DNA of 64,000 bases from Okapia johnstoni (taxonomy: Eukaryota > Chordata > Mammalia > Artiodactyla > Giraffidae). The notes below the pieces were generated by a model, which ran no database searches, was not told where the DNA came from, and worked only from the letters and a program-made list of their open reading frames with translations. Location of the stretch: contig CM044315.1 in NCBI GenBank assembly GCA_024291935.2, forward strand, positions 72,956,385-73,020,384, given 5' to 3'. Numbering within the stretch: the stretch's first letter is position 1; every line of letters starts with the position of its first letter. The position numbers and the translations under genes were made by a program. Positions 22,071 through 32,460 of the stretch are shown in pieces.

Positions 22071-22155
22071 TATCCTACACTCAAATAGTCTTCAGGGAGA
22101 AGGAGACAGTCTATATCCTACACTCAAACACTCTTCAGGTGGAAGGAGACAGTCT
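22071..22155 (+). repeat. Imperfect 43-base tandem duplication
   Basis: Two copies (22071-22113 and 22114-22155) share TATCCTACACTCAAA, CTCTTCAGG/GTCTTCAGG and GAAGGAGACAGTCT, with a few mismatches. It is not part of a recognised repeat. Confidence 0.9.
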
Positions 22156-22689
22156 GCCCTTCTAAGGGGTTGGCAGTAGTGGCTCCCTCACTCTTTTATT
22201 CATTTTCAGCCCATTGTGAGCGTTTGCAGTTTTCCTGTGCCTCATTAAGTGGGTTTATTGATTGTACTATCTATTTTTAACGAATTGAACCCCCATGATA
22301 TATATGTAGCTTTAAAAGAAACCCACAAAGAAGCTTCTGATTGAGGACTATACTAATTATAGTGAGCCTAAGTGAGCACAGAAAATGGCTAGAAATGTTT
22401 CCCCAACACCTAGCACAAGTTCAATGTTAGCCATGTTTTGAGGTAAAATCAATGACAATCTAATATGATCTGACATAAGCACATTGCTTTTGCTAAAAAA
22501 AAAAAAATTAGCAAAGGCTTTTTGTGTGTGTGTGTTTGTATGCATATGTACTTTCTGTAGCAGAAAATAAACATTTCTGTACTGTTCATAAATGCATTAA
22601 AATGTAAGCATTTGAATATTGCCTTTGTCATTGTAATGTATTTTAATATCTTTTGTGTAACGAAGCAGGCAGATATATAGGCTTTGGTA

Positions 22690-22815
22690 AGTCACTCCAC
22701 TTCTATGAGTAGATAATATCCTCATCTGTAAAGGCCTCACAGGTTTGTTGAGGGGAAGCTACACATGATAACATAGTATTGTGCCTGGCACATATTAAGA
22801 ATATAATAAAAGTTA
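22690..22815 (+). mobile_element. MIR SINE 3' half, sense
   Basis: GATAATATCCTCATCTGTAAAG, then ACATAGTATTGTGCCTGGCA and CATATTAAGAATATAATAAA, as in MIR. Confidence 0.6.
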
Positions 22816-23484
22816 GGTTCTGTCCTCTCTCTGCTTCTGACCCTCATGCAGACGGTGACTGACTTCCCTCCCAAGGTTTCCCACCTGTGGTTCCAGAAGT
22901 GCTGGAACGGCATCCAGGGATTCATTATTAGCACAGTATGAAGCGTTCAATTAAATTTCTCAAACTCATTCGGTTTCTCCCAGGGGATTTCTTTCCCAGG
23001 TGGAAGGTGGAGAGGGAAGAAGAGGAGGTTAATATTGCTGAGCAGGACCATTCACAAAAGGAGTTTCTCCCATTTCTAGGGGATCATGAGGGTACTGGTG
23101 GTGCCTTGTTTCCCAGCGTCCCTTGCCATATAAGTCCTTGAGAGCCCCTTCTGTGTCCAGAGAGGTTAATTATTGTGGACTAGAGAAGATAATCTGACTG
23201 GGGAGGTAAGGGTAGGGGAGAAATCTCATTAATAGAGAGTGAGAGCATGCACAGGTGTGGAGAGAGGAGGGAGAATTGGTAAGTACACAGCAACAGATCT
23301 GACTAGAGGCCACTTACCACTTAGGTGCTGGTTGCCAAGCAACCCCTGGGGACCTGTGGGAAGAGAAGAGTGGGAGTTGGCCTTCACTACCTCCATGTGG
23401 GGCCTATTGTGAGGGCTATTGGGTCTGAGGGAAGGGAAGAATCCGGGGGTCTGTGGGATGATAGAGCCAACCCAGGAATCCTGG

Positions 23485-23670
23485 GTTTTAGTCCTGGCTC
23501 TGCCCTGCAGTGTGGTCATTGTGTGATCTGGAGTAACTCTTCCCCTCCACGGGCCTGTTTCCCCAAAGATCAAAAGGAGAAAATAATCTTCTCTCTTCTT
23601 GCCTCATGGAATGTTGTGAAGTTCAAGGAAAGACATGGAAAGGAAAGTCCAAGGAGAATTATAAAGCTTT
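23485..23670 (+). mobile_element. MIR SINE, sense
   Basis: CTGGGTTTTAGTCCTGGCTC, CTGCCCTGCAGTGTGGTC and a later CGGGCCTGTTTCCCC follow MIR order. Confidence 0.6.
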
Positions 23671-23802
23671 GAGTAGATCGGGATTATGGATATTGTCAGC
23701 CATGTGAATTCTTCCTGTATGTGCTTTAAAATCATTCTTTGTGTCTTCACATCTTCCCTCTGACCGAAAGAGGTAGTTATCTCCTTAAAGAATAGGTGGT
23801 TA

Positions 23803-24108
23803 GGCTTCCCTGGTGGCTCAGTGGTAAAGAATCCACTTGCCAGTGGAAGATATGGGTTTGATCTCTGATCCAGGAAGATCTCACAAGGTATAGAGTAACT
23901 AAGCCTGTGCACCATAACTACTGAACCTGTGCTCAAGAGCCTGTGAGCCACAAATGCTGAAGCCCACATGCCCTAGAGTCTCTGCTCTGCAACAAAAGAA
24001 GCCACTGCAGTGAGAAGCCCATGTACCACAACTAGAGAGTAGCCCCTGTTCATCACAACAGCCCATGCAGCAATAAAGATCCAGCACAGCCAAAAATAAA
24101 TAAAATTA
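23803..24108 (+). mobile_element. CHR-2-type tRNA SINE, sense, full length
   Basis: GGCTTCCCTGGTGGCTCAG head, then the long CHR-2 body with repeated CCACAACTA/CTGAAGCCCA motifs, AGAAGCCACTGCAGTGAG, and an end AGCCAAAAATAAATAAAA. An (AT)n run (24110-24121) follows. Confidence 0.88.
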
Positions 24109-24121
24109 TATATATATATAT

Positions 24122-24316
24122 GCTTAGTCTTGTCTGACTCTTTGCGATCCCATGAGTTTTAGCCGGCCAGGCTCCTCTGTCCATGGGGATTCTTCAGGCA
24201 AGAATACTGAAGTGGGTTGCCATGCCATCCTCCAGGTGATCTTCCCAACCCAGGGATCGAACCCAGGTCTCCTGCATTACAGGCAGATTCTTTACTGTCT
24301 GAGCCACCAGGGAGGT
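24122..24316 (-). mobile_element. Bov-tA SINE, antisense
   Basis: GCTTAGTCTTGTCTGACTC, CCGGCCAGGCTCCTCTGTCC, ending GTCTGAGCCACCAGGGAGG. It abuts the CHR-2 across an (AT)n run. Confidence 0.9.
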
Positions 24317-24394
24317 ATATGTATACCCCACCAATACAGGTGGTTGAGCCCAGAGATGTCAAATTACTTGTGCAGAGCCAAACAGTAAACTTCA

Positions 24395-24509
24395 TTCTTT
24401 TACTCATTCAGTAGACATTTATCTGGTACTCCTTCTGTGCTAGGCACTGTGCTAGCTGTGGGGAAATACTCTTCCTACTCTCTCGGAGTTTTCATTGAAG
24501 TGGGGGAGA
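24395..24509 (-). mobile_element. L2 3' end, antisense (left part)
   Basis: TTTTACTCATTCAGTAGACA, then TGCTAGGCACTGTGCTAGC and a GAAGTGGGGGAGATAGACA block. It is split by a BovB insertion. Confidence 0.75.
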
Positions 24510-24521
24510 TAGACACTAAGT

Positions 24522-24753
24522 GTCGTTGTTCAGTCGCTCAGTTGTGTCTGACTCTTTGCAACCCCATGGATTGCAGCACATCAGGCTTCCCTGTACATCA
24601 CCAAATCCCAGAGCTTGCTCAAACTCATGTCCATCGAGTCGGTGATGCCATCCAACCATCTCATCCTCTATCGTCCCCTTCTCCTCCTACCTTCAATCTT
24701 TCCCAGAATCAGGGTCTTTTCCAATGAGTTAACTCTGCATCAGGTGGCCAAAG
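24522..24753 (-). mobile_element. BovB LINE 3' fragment, antisense, with 12-base target duplication
   Basis: GTTGTTCAGTCGCTCAGTTG at the left, then GCAGCACATCAGGCTTCCC and TTTCCCAGAATCAGGGTC, the complement of the BovB 3' end. It is flanked by perfect copies of TAGACACTAAGT at 24510-24521 and 24754-24765. Confidence 0.92.
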
Positions 24754-24765
24754 TAGACACTAAGT

Positions 24766-24820
24766 ATATGAATGAAAAATATATAATTTCATCTGTGATA
24801 AGGGCTGTGAAGAAAAAAAA
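24766..24820 (-). mobile_element. L2 3' end, antisense (right part)
   Basis: TATGAATGAAAAATATATAAT and GTGATAAGGGCTGTGAAG continue the L2 copy interrupted at 24509. Confidence 0.6.
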
Positions 24821-25419
24821 AATCAGCTTATTTCAAACTCAAGCACTGAGGCGCTGAGCTCAGAAATCACTAAACTGTGACTTGGATCTCATCCCCAGCT
24901 TGCAACTGGGGCTCAGGCTCAGTTCTATTCACAATTTAAAAGGCTTACTCCAGGCCTGGTCTCTGTTAGGGGATGCAATGGCAGCGGCCTCCACTGTGGA
25001 AGGCCAGGATGTCCTCTTTCTCACTTCCACTGGCGAGGCATTTTTTTTGGTGACCTTCTTGTCAGGAAGACTTAAAAATAGGTGTGTCTCTTGTGTCTGG
25101 GGTTACTTGTTTAGAGACTGAGAAATGGACTGGCTGGCCCAACATTTTTCTGTCGATAGTTCAAGAACTCTGTGTTTTGTGAGGGATTTCAAGACCACTG
25201 TCCTCACTCCCGGGCTTGTCCTGGAATTGGTGTTCTGCATGCTCTTTCTTTCTCCGACCTCCCTCCTCTGAAATCCTCAGTCACTATGGCGCTTGTGTGT
25301 ACCTCCATTATTTAACTTGTTTTGTTTTGTTGGTGATGATTTTGGGGGGAGGGGCACTGCACCACACAATCCCTTCCTCTGTCTTTTAGCCAGCTGTGTA
25401 AATTTTGTCAACCTCTCTC

Positions 25420-25625
25420 TCTCTCTGACTTCCTGCCTTTCTCTTATAATGACCCATATGATTACCTTGGGCTCACCTGAATGATTGAGATAATCTTTCC
25501 CATTTTGAAACCTTAACTTAATCACATTTTCTAAGTCCCTTTTCCCAAGCAAGGTAACATATTCACAGGTTCTGGGGATTAAGACATGGATCTCTTTCAG
25601 GGACCATTATTCTGACTACTACAGC
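25420..25625. mobile_element. Old LTR-like mammalian repeat fragment, family not named
   Basis: AACTTAATCACATTTTCTAAG, AAGGTAACATATTCACAGGTTC and GGGGATTAAGACATGG occur in this order in a common mammalian interspersed repeat. I cannot name the family with confidence. Confidence 0.4.
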
Positions 25626-26397
25626 ATCTATTAATAACATGGAAAAGTCCTAATATAAATTCTCCCCATTTTTCAGGGCTCTGACTTGGGTTCCCTCATC
25701 TCTAATGAGAGCCCCCTCTGCTAACTCCCTGAAACAGGTCCTATCTGTGGCTTAGGCTCAGACTTCCTGCTGAGAACGCCTGCCATCTTGTTTGGTGCCA
25801 ACAAGCCTGTGAGCTTGGAGTTTATCACATCTCAGTCTCATTTTAGACATGAGGAGGCTGAGGTCCAGAGAGAGAGGACTTTGCTAAGGGCCCATTGCAG
25901 GGTCCTTATGCCACTTTGGGAAGTTGAAATCTGGTCACCAGAACATAATGCGGACCCACAGAGAGACTGATGGGCAGCACAAAAGAGGCTGGAGGCTGGA
26001 CAGGAACATGAGGGCTGTGACAGGTCCCTGTGGCTTCAGGAATATGGAGACATTGCTGAGTACAACATTCCCTACTTAGCTTTTATGATATTCAGAATCG
26101 ATTTTTCTAGGCAGCAAATTTCCTGGTGTGGCTGCAGAGACTTGTTGACACTTTCATCTTCCCAAAGCTGGTAGGAACCAGCTGCTAGGGAAGTTTAATC
26201 TGATTTTTTAAATCACAACAAAGACTATGGGAGGTCAAATCAGAATTGCAGGCATAGTCTGCTTTTGTAATTTGCAAAAGAGTGAACCAGCAATCCTGAT
26301 CGGCTCTTCTAGGGGCCTGCACATTTTGGGGCCACCACTGCCTTCCTGCCACCCAAATTGGTGTGGGAGGAAAAGAAGTAACCCACAAGCCATTTGC

Positions 26398-26590
26398 ACA
26401 TTCATTCATTCCATAAACATGTGTGCCTATTATGTGTCAGGCACTGTCATAACAGGGCAAATAAACAGTTACAATACAATATAAATGATATAAAGGGATG
26501 AAGAAAGTGCTGTGGGAACACAGGAAAGGAGCTACTATCTCTGCCTGGGAAAGTTTTTTTAGGCTTCACAAAAAGGGGCCATTTGTACTA
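26398..26590 (-). mobile_element. L2 3' end, antisense
   Basis: ATTCATTCATTCCATAAACA, TATTATGTGTCAGGCACTGTC and GGGCAAATAAACAGTTACA are the complement of the L2 3' terminus. A second L2-like antisense section follows at about 26700-26945. Confidence 0.7.
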
Positions 26591-27089
26591 GGTGTTGGTG
26601 ATTGAGTTAAGAGGTTTTCAGGTTAGTGTTGGGGAAGATCTTTACAAGCGAAAGATGTGTGCAAAATCATGATTGCTTTCAAGGACCCATATTGTGTCTG
26701 GCTCTGGTAGCTCTGCAGGGATTGGTGAGACAGTATCCCTCCTTCAAAGGAGAGGGTGGTGCGTGGGTGTTAAGAGAGGTATAACATATACACAAATAGC
26801 GACGATGCTGCAGATATTAATGATGCCTTGAGAGAGGCACAGAAAGTTTTGAGAGTTCAGAGAGGGAGTGCTCCTTCTAAACTTGAGAGCATCAGAGAGG
26901 GCTCCATGGAGGAGGTGGCTTTATGGTAATGAAAGTTGGCTGTAGCATATAACATCCTCAGAGGCAGGGCTCTCTGTTTCATTCATTCCCTCTGTGGTCC
27001 AGGCTGACCTCAGTTTTTGACTCTGCAGCTGCGTGCTGAGATTCCTGCAATGATTTACTTGTTCAAGAAGCAGCACAGCATGTGATCAG

Positions 27090-27300
27090 GGGCACAGCCT
27101 TTGGATGGAGCAACCTGTGCTCCAAAACCACTTCTGCTGCTGTCCCCTAGTTCAAGTCCCATTATTTCCCTGTATTTCACTTTCCTCTTTCTAAAATAAG
27201 GATAATTTTAGTAACAACTGCATTGTGTTGTTGAGAGAATAATATGAGACAATGCTTAGCCTAGTGGCTGGTACATAGTAAATGATCCTTAATTGGTAGC
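27090..27300 (+). mobile_element. MIR SINE, sense
   Basis: GGGGCACAGCCTTTGGATGG, TTTCACTTTCCTCTTTCTAAA, GGATAATTTTAGTAACAACTG and GGCTGGTACATAGTAAATGA follow MIR order. Confidence 0.7.
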
Positions 27301-27789
27301 CTTGTTCTTATTAACTCTGTTACTCTCAAGGGTTGATTTGTGGCAACTGAAAGTCTGAATGTGATCTGAACTGATTCTGCATCCTTTTTAGGAGTTGAGG
27401 AACATCCACCTGAATTCTTTCTCTGACTCTCAAGCTGAGTCTGTGGTGTTGATGGCTGACAGCTTTGTCAGAGCCCTGCCCTAATGGCACATGCAGTTTA
27501 GTTGGGAAGAGAAAACAATTCAGAAGACCATTAAGGGCTAAAATGTTTGTTGCTGATAATTTTTCATCAGAGCTTTTCTTTATTTAATGAGTACAATACT
27601 GTTTTGGTTTTCCTCCCCTAACCACACAGCTCCTTGTATAATTTTTAATTGTATAGCTGTAGGAAAGAAGTAGCCAAGACATTTGCTGCACACACTTGAA
27701 CTGTTGGGTCAGCAGCTTTGTGTTACTGCCCTAACTCGGGGAGAAGGTATTTGTGTCTTACAAGGATATGTAGCTGTATATCTTGTTTG

Positions 27790-27974
27790 TTTTAGTTACT
27801 GAGTCATGTCCGACTGTTTGCGACCCCATGGACCCCCCTGCCAGTCTTCTCTGTCCATGGGGTTTTTCAGGCAAGAATACTGGAGTGTGTTGCCATTTCC
27901 TTCTCCAGGGGATCTTCCCAACCCAGGGATCAAACCCACATTGGCAGGCAGATTCTTTACCACTGAGCCACTGC
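27790..27974 (-). mobile_element. Bov-tA SINE, antisense
   Basis: TTAGTTACTGAGTCATGTCC, GTTTGCGACCCCATGGACCC, ending TTTACCACTGAGCCACTGC. Small internal deletions are visible. Confidence 0.88.
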
Positions 27975-28484
27975 TATGTATTTTACTAATTGTGAAACAC
28001 TGGAAATTAGTGATGTGGACAACTTGATGTGGTCTTTAAACAACTCTCTGCAGTATTCTTTTCTGTTACCATAAATTGTATTTAAGTGCTTCCTCTCTTT
28101 TGCTTTTCAGTTGTATCAATACAGTTGGTAACCCTCAACATTTTAATATTAATAAAATAAACTATGGTGCTGAGTGTATGCAGTGGCATGCAGGGAAGGG
28201 AGAATTCAGTATACAAGTGGGTAAGAAAGCCCTCTGGGAGGAAGGAGGGGGGCATTTCAGGGTAAGGCAAAAGGGGAGGGTGTAATAGAGATATTCTAAG
28301 CAAGAGGGGGCTCTCATAAACTGAAATGAGGGCAGATACTAAGAGATAGGGTGAGTTGCCATGTACTTTGTAGGATGTTCTTTCTGTGAGGTGACTGAAA
28401 TCCTGCCACATCTCCCAGTCACAGCTCTTGCCTCTGCTCCACCTCCCACTCACTGTATCCTTTCCAGCCACAACAAACTTCTGT

Positions 28485-28984
28485 GCGTTTTTCGTTTATT
28501 TACTCATTCATTCATTCAGCAATATTTACATTGTGTGCACCAAGCACTGTTTCAGGTGCTACAGACACAGCAGTGAAAGTAACAAATGGAATCCCCTTTC
28601 CCACATTCCCCTAGATTTAAGGAGGGAAACTGGAAATAAATAAATATGCATGTGTTCTGTGATGATAAGTACTCCGGAGGAAAATGCAGCAGGTAAGGGG
28701 GCTAGGCTAGGATAGGTGGGCTGTTTATAAATTTAATCAAGGTGGTCAGGGTGAACTTCACTGAGCAGGGCACTTTTCAGTAAAATTCTAAAGGAGGTAT
28801 AGGGTATTTGGAGGAAGAGGGTCCCAGGCAGAAGGGAAGGCAAGTGCAGAAGCCCCGAGGCAAGGGTATGCTTGGCACATTCCAGGGATAGTAGAAGGCC
28901 AGTGGGACTGGAGTGGGAGAGTGGTCAGAGTTGAAGCTGGAGTTAGTGGGAGGGCTAGATTGTGTTGGGCCTTGGAGGCTTTAT
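28485..28984 (-). mobile_element. Near full-length L2 LINE, antisense, part 1 (3' end)
   Basis: ATTTACTCATTCATTCATTCAGC is the complement of the L2 terminal repeat. It continues in order with AGCACTGTTTCAGGTGCTAC, GGGAAGGCAAGTGCAGAAGC and CAAGGGTATGCTTGGCAC. A twin-primed L1 interrupts the element at about 28985. Confidence 0.82.
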
Positions 28985-29631
28985 AAGTCTTTGGGTTCTT
29001 TTTTTTAACCCAAAAGGTGTAATTGTTATACAAAAGCCTGTACATATTTAATGTCTATAATTTGATGGGTTTGGACACATACAGATACCTCTGAAACCAT
29101 CAGCACAATCAAGATAATAGACTTATTCATCAACTCCAAAGTTTCCTTGTGTCCTCTTACCCCCTCTTTTTTTTTCAGTAGTAAAAGCAGTTAGCATGAG
29201 GTTTGCCGTCTTAAAAAATTTAAGTACATACTACAGTTCTGCTAACTTATAGGTACTACGTTGTACAGTAGATCTCTAGAACTTGCACCTTGTATAACTG
29301 AAACTTTATAGCAAATTCATCAAGTCCTCATTTCCTCTCCCCTCAGCCCCTGGAAACCACTGTTCTATTTTATGCTTTTATTTGACTATTTTAGATATCT
29401 CATATAAATAGAATCATGCAGTAATGTTATTGGCTTATTTCACTTAGGATAATGTCTTCCAGATTCATCCATGTTGTTACAAATGGCAAAATTTCCTTTT
29501 TAAGGCTGAATAATATTCCATTGTGTGTTTATATCACATTCTCTTCATCTGTCTAAATCAATGGACGTTTGGGTTGTTTCCATATCTTGGTTAATGTGAA
29601 TAATGCTGCAGTAAACATGGGATTCATATAT

Positions 29632-29833
29632 TAGTTGCTCAGTCGTGTCTGACTCTTTTCGACCCCATGGACTGTAGCCTGGCCCGGCCCCTCTGTCCAT
29701 GGAATTCTCCAGGCAAAAATACTGGAGTGTGTAGCCATTCCCTTCTCCAGGGGGTCTTCCCAACCTAAGGATCAAACTGGGGTCTCCCGCATTGCAGGCA
29801 GGTTCTTTGTTGTCTGAGCCACCAGAGAAGCTG
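29632..29833 (-). mobile_element. Bov-tA SINE, antisense, inside the L1
   Basis: TTAGTTGCTCAGTCGTGTCT at the left and TTGTCTGAGCCACCAGAGAAG at the right. It directly abuts a sense BovB on the right. Confidence 0.88.
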
Positions 29834-30183
29834 AGAAGATTCTTGGGAGTCCCTTGGACAGCAAGGAGATCAAACCAATCAATCATAGAGGAAATCAAAC
29901 CTGAATACTCTTTGGAAGGACTGATGCTGAAGCTGAAGCTCCAACACTTCGATCACCTGATTTGAACAGCTGACTCATTGGAAATGACCTTCATGCTGGG
30001 AAAGAATGAGGGCAGAAGGAGAAGAGGGAAACAGAGGATGAAATGGTTGAATAGCATCACTGATTTAATGGACATGAACTTGGGCAAACTCCAGCAGATA
30101 GTGAGGGACAGGGAGTCCTGGTGTGCCACAGTCCATGGGGTTGCAGAGAGTCAGACGTGACTTAGCAGCTGAACAACAACAAA
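29834..30183 (+). mobile_element. BovB LINE 3' fragment, sense, inside the L1
   Basis: AAGATTCTTGGGAGTCCCTTGG, GAAGGACTGATGCTGAAGC, CAGAGGATGAAATGGTTG and an ACTGAACAACAACAAA-like terminus. It is homologous to 6754-7230 but more decayed. Confidence 0.88.
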
Positions 30184-30548
30184 TATGGAATAGCAGATAT
30201 CTCTTTGAGGTCCTTATTTCAATTCTTTTGGGTACATACCCAGAAGTAGAATTTCTGGATCATATGGTAGCTCTGTCAAAGGACGTGAATAGACATTTCT
30301 CCAAAGACATATACGAAAGGACCAACAAGTATATGAAAAAATGCTCAGCATCACTAGGAAATGCAAATCAATACCGGGAGATATATTCTCATATGTGTTA
30401 GGGTGGCTATTATAAAGTTAAAAAGATATTAAGTGTTGCCAAAGACTTGGAGACCTTGTACACTGTTGTTGGGAATGTAAAATGGAGCAGCTACTACAGG
30501 AAACAATATGGAGTTTCCTCAGAAAAATCTTTGAAGGCTTTGGGGTTT

Positions 30549-30605
30549 ACTCTGGATGAGATGGGAGAATTTGGGGCAGTGGAATTATATGATCTGACTT
30601 GTATT
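30549..30605 (-). mobile_element. L2 LINE, antisense, part 2
   Basis: ACTCTGGATGAGATGGGAGA and ATATGATCTGACTTGTATTTT continue the L2 order expected after part 1 (28485-28984), now to the right of the L1. Confidence 0.75.
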
Positions 30606-30989
30606 TTTTAAAATAAACTTTATTTTTTGATAATTTTAGATTTATAGAAAACTTTCAATGATAGAACAGAGAGTTCCCATATATCCTTCACCCAGTTTCC
30701 CTGTATAACCATGGTGCATTTGTCAAAACTAAGTTAAAATTGATACAGTATTAGTAGCTAAATAGACTTGAACTGAATTTCACTAGTTTTTCAACTAATG
30801 TTCTTTTACTGCTTCAGGATCCAATCCATGCTGCACTTAATAACTTTTAAAAATTGAGATATAATTCTTACATCATAAAATTCACCTTTTTAAGGTTTCC
30901 AGTTCAGTGATTTTTAGTATTCACAAAATTGTGCAACCATCACTACTAATTCCAGAATATTTTAGTGTCTTGCACTTTAATATTTAACC
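30606..30989 (-). mobile_element. Second L1 3' fragment, antisense, in the same L2
   Basis: AACAGAGAGTTCCCATATATCC, ACCATGGTGCATTTGTCAAAA, then TTGAGATATAATTCTTACATCA, AAAATTCACCTTTTTAAGG and ATTGTGCAACCATCACTACT, the complement of an old L1M-type 3' UTR. Confidence 0.75.
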
Positions 30990-32218
30990 GGATTGCTCTG
31001 AGGCAGAGTATGTCTGTTTCAAGAATAAAGTATAAACCAACAAAGGGCAGAAGTGGGAAGATTGGTTAGGAGTCATAATAATCCAGGCTGGGAATGATTG
31101 TGGTTTGAAGTAGAGGGGTAGGAGTAGTAGTAGTGAAAGTGTTCAGTGATGGTAATCAAAGTGTGTATGGTTTGAAAATAGCATTGACAGGGTCTCCTGT
31201 TAAATTGGATGTGGGAGAGGAGGAAGGGGAGGAATCAGGGATGATCCCAAGTGTTTGGACTGAGCAGCTGGAAGGTTAATGATGCCTCTGACTCAGATCT
31301 GGAAGACTTCAGGGACATCAGGATTTGGGGAGACAATTGTGACTGAGTTTTGGTTATGTTAAGTTTGAGATGCCTGTTAGATAACCAAGTAGAGACATAG
31401 AATAGGCTGTTGGATAAATGAATCTGCGGGTTAGGGCAGAGGCCCTGCCTGGAGATATAAATTAGCAAGTCATTAGCATAGAGAAGGTATTTAAAACCAT
31501 GAAGCCAAACAAGATAAAAAGGGAAGGTGTGAAGATAGAAAGGAACATTCTAAGGAGTAGAGACCAGAGATATTCCAACATGAAGAGGCTGGGAAGATAA
31601 GAATCACAAAGGATACTGAAAAAGAACAACTGAAAAGGGAAAATGTGTGGTCTTTGCAGCCAAACAGAGAATTTTCTAGAGGGAGAAGAGATAAGCTGTG
31701 TCCAGTGCTGCTGCTCAGTCTGTATGAGGACTGAGGATTGACCACTGGATCTAGCAGCAGGAATTTTATTGGTAACCTTGAGATTAGCTGTTTTGGTGGA
31801 GTAGTGGTGATGAAAGCCTGCTAAGAGTGAGAGAAGAGAAACTAGAGAGACCAGGTGTACATAGCACTTTCAAGGATTTTTGCTCTTTGGGGAAAGAGAC
31901 CACTGAGTGGTAGCTGAAGATGAAGGGTGATGTTAGTCAGAAGATGTTTCTGATTTTTGTTTTTTAAGATGAGAGAAGTAGCAGCATGTCTGTGTGCTGG
32001 TGGAACAATTCAATAGAGATCAACAAATCAAGCAACCAACAAAGAAAGAAAACAAAACTGACATTGTGGGAGACAGAGGAGAGCTTCTAGGACAGTATCC
32101 TTGAGTTGATGAGAGAGAATGGGATGACAAACAGTGTGAGTCCTTGCTAGGAGCACAGGCTGTGCATCTATATTAACATGGCAGAGCGTGGAAGGAATGG
32201 GCACAGGTGTAGCTAGGG
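30990..32218 (-). mobile_element. L2 LINE, antisense, part 3 (reverse transcriptase region)
   Basis: Continues L2 ORF2 on the minus strand. A frame at 31235-31468 contains STWLSNRHLKLNITKTQ, which fits the CR1/L2 reverse transcriptase block with the LKLN..KT motif. Nucleotide blocks GTTAAGTTTGAGATGCCTGTT and TTAGCAAGTCATTAGCATAG are typical of antisense L2. Many stops; dead. Confidence 0.82.
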
Positions 32219-32221
32219 GTT

Positions 32222-32437
32222 GGGTTCCCAGGTGGTGCTAGTGGTAAAGTACCCACCTGCCGATACAGGAGACATAAAGTGATTCGGGTTCAATCCGAGT
32301 CAGGAAGATCCCCTGGAGGAGGGTATGACAATCCACTCCAGTATTCTTGCCTGGAGAATCTCATGGACAGAGGAGCCTGGCAGGCTACAGACATAGCATC
32401 ACAGAGTCAGACATGATTGAAGTGACTTAACACACAC
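32222..32437 (+). mobile_element. Bov-tA SINE, sense, inside the L2
   Basis: GGGTTCCCAGGTGGTGCTAG head, GGGTTCAATCCGAGTC near the B box, ATGGACAGAGGAGCCTGGC body, and a CACACACGTACACACACGCGC tail. AGCTAGGGG occurs on both sides (about 32212-32220 and 32452-32460), a likely target duplication. Confidence 0.9.
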
Positions 32438-32460
32438 GTACACACACGCGCAGCTAGGGG

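Larger units (their letters stand above)
29001..30533 (-). mobile_element. L1 LINE with inverted 5' segment, inserted into L2
   Basis: The left side is an antisense L1 3' region starting from a T-run (about 29000-29007), with TAATATTCCATTGTGTG and ACCCAGAAGTAGAATTTCTG up to about 30277. From about 30278 to 30533 it is sense L1, the region directly upstream (GTGAATAGACATTTCTCCAAAG, GGAAATGCAAATCAATACC, GTTGGGAATGTAAAATGG). This is a twin-priming inversion. A degenerate 15-base target duplication flanks it (28985-28999 and 30534-30548). A Bov-tA and a BovB interrupt it at 29632-30183. Confidence 0.85.

Noticed and set aside
23803..24108. tRNA-like head as a functional tRNA gene
   Set aside because: The head belongs to a CHR-2 SINE. 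No complete cloverleaf with an anticodon arm is apparent, and a long non-tRNA body follows.
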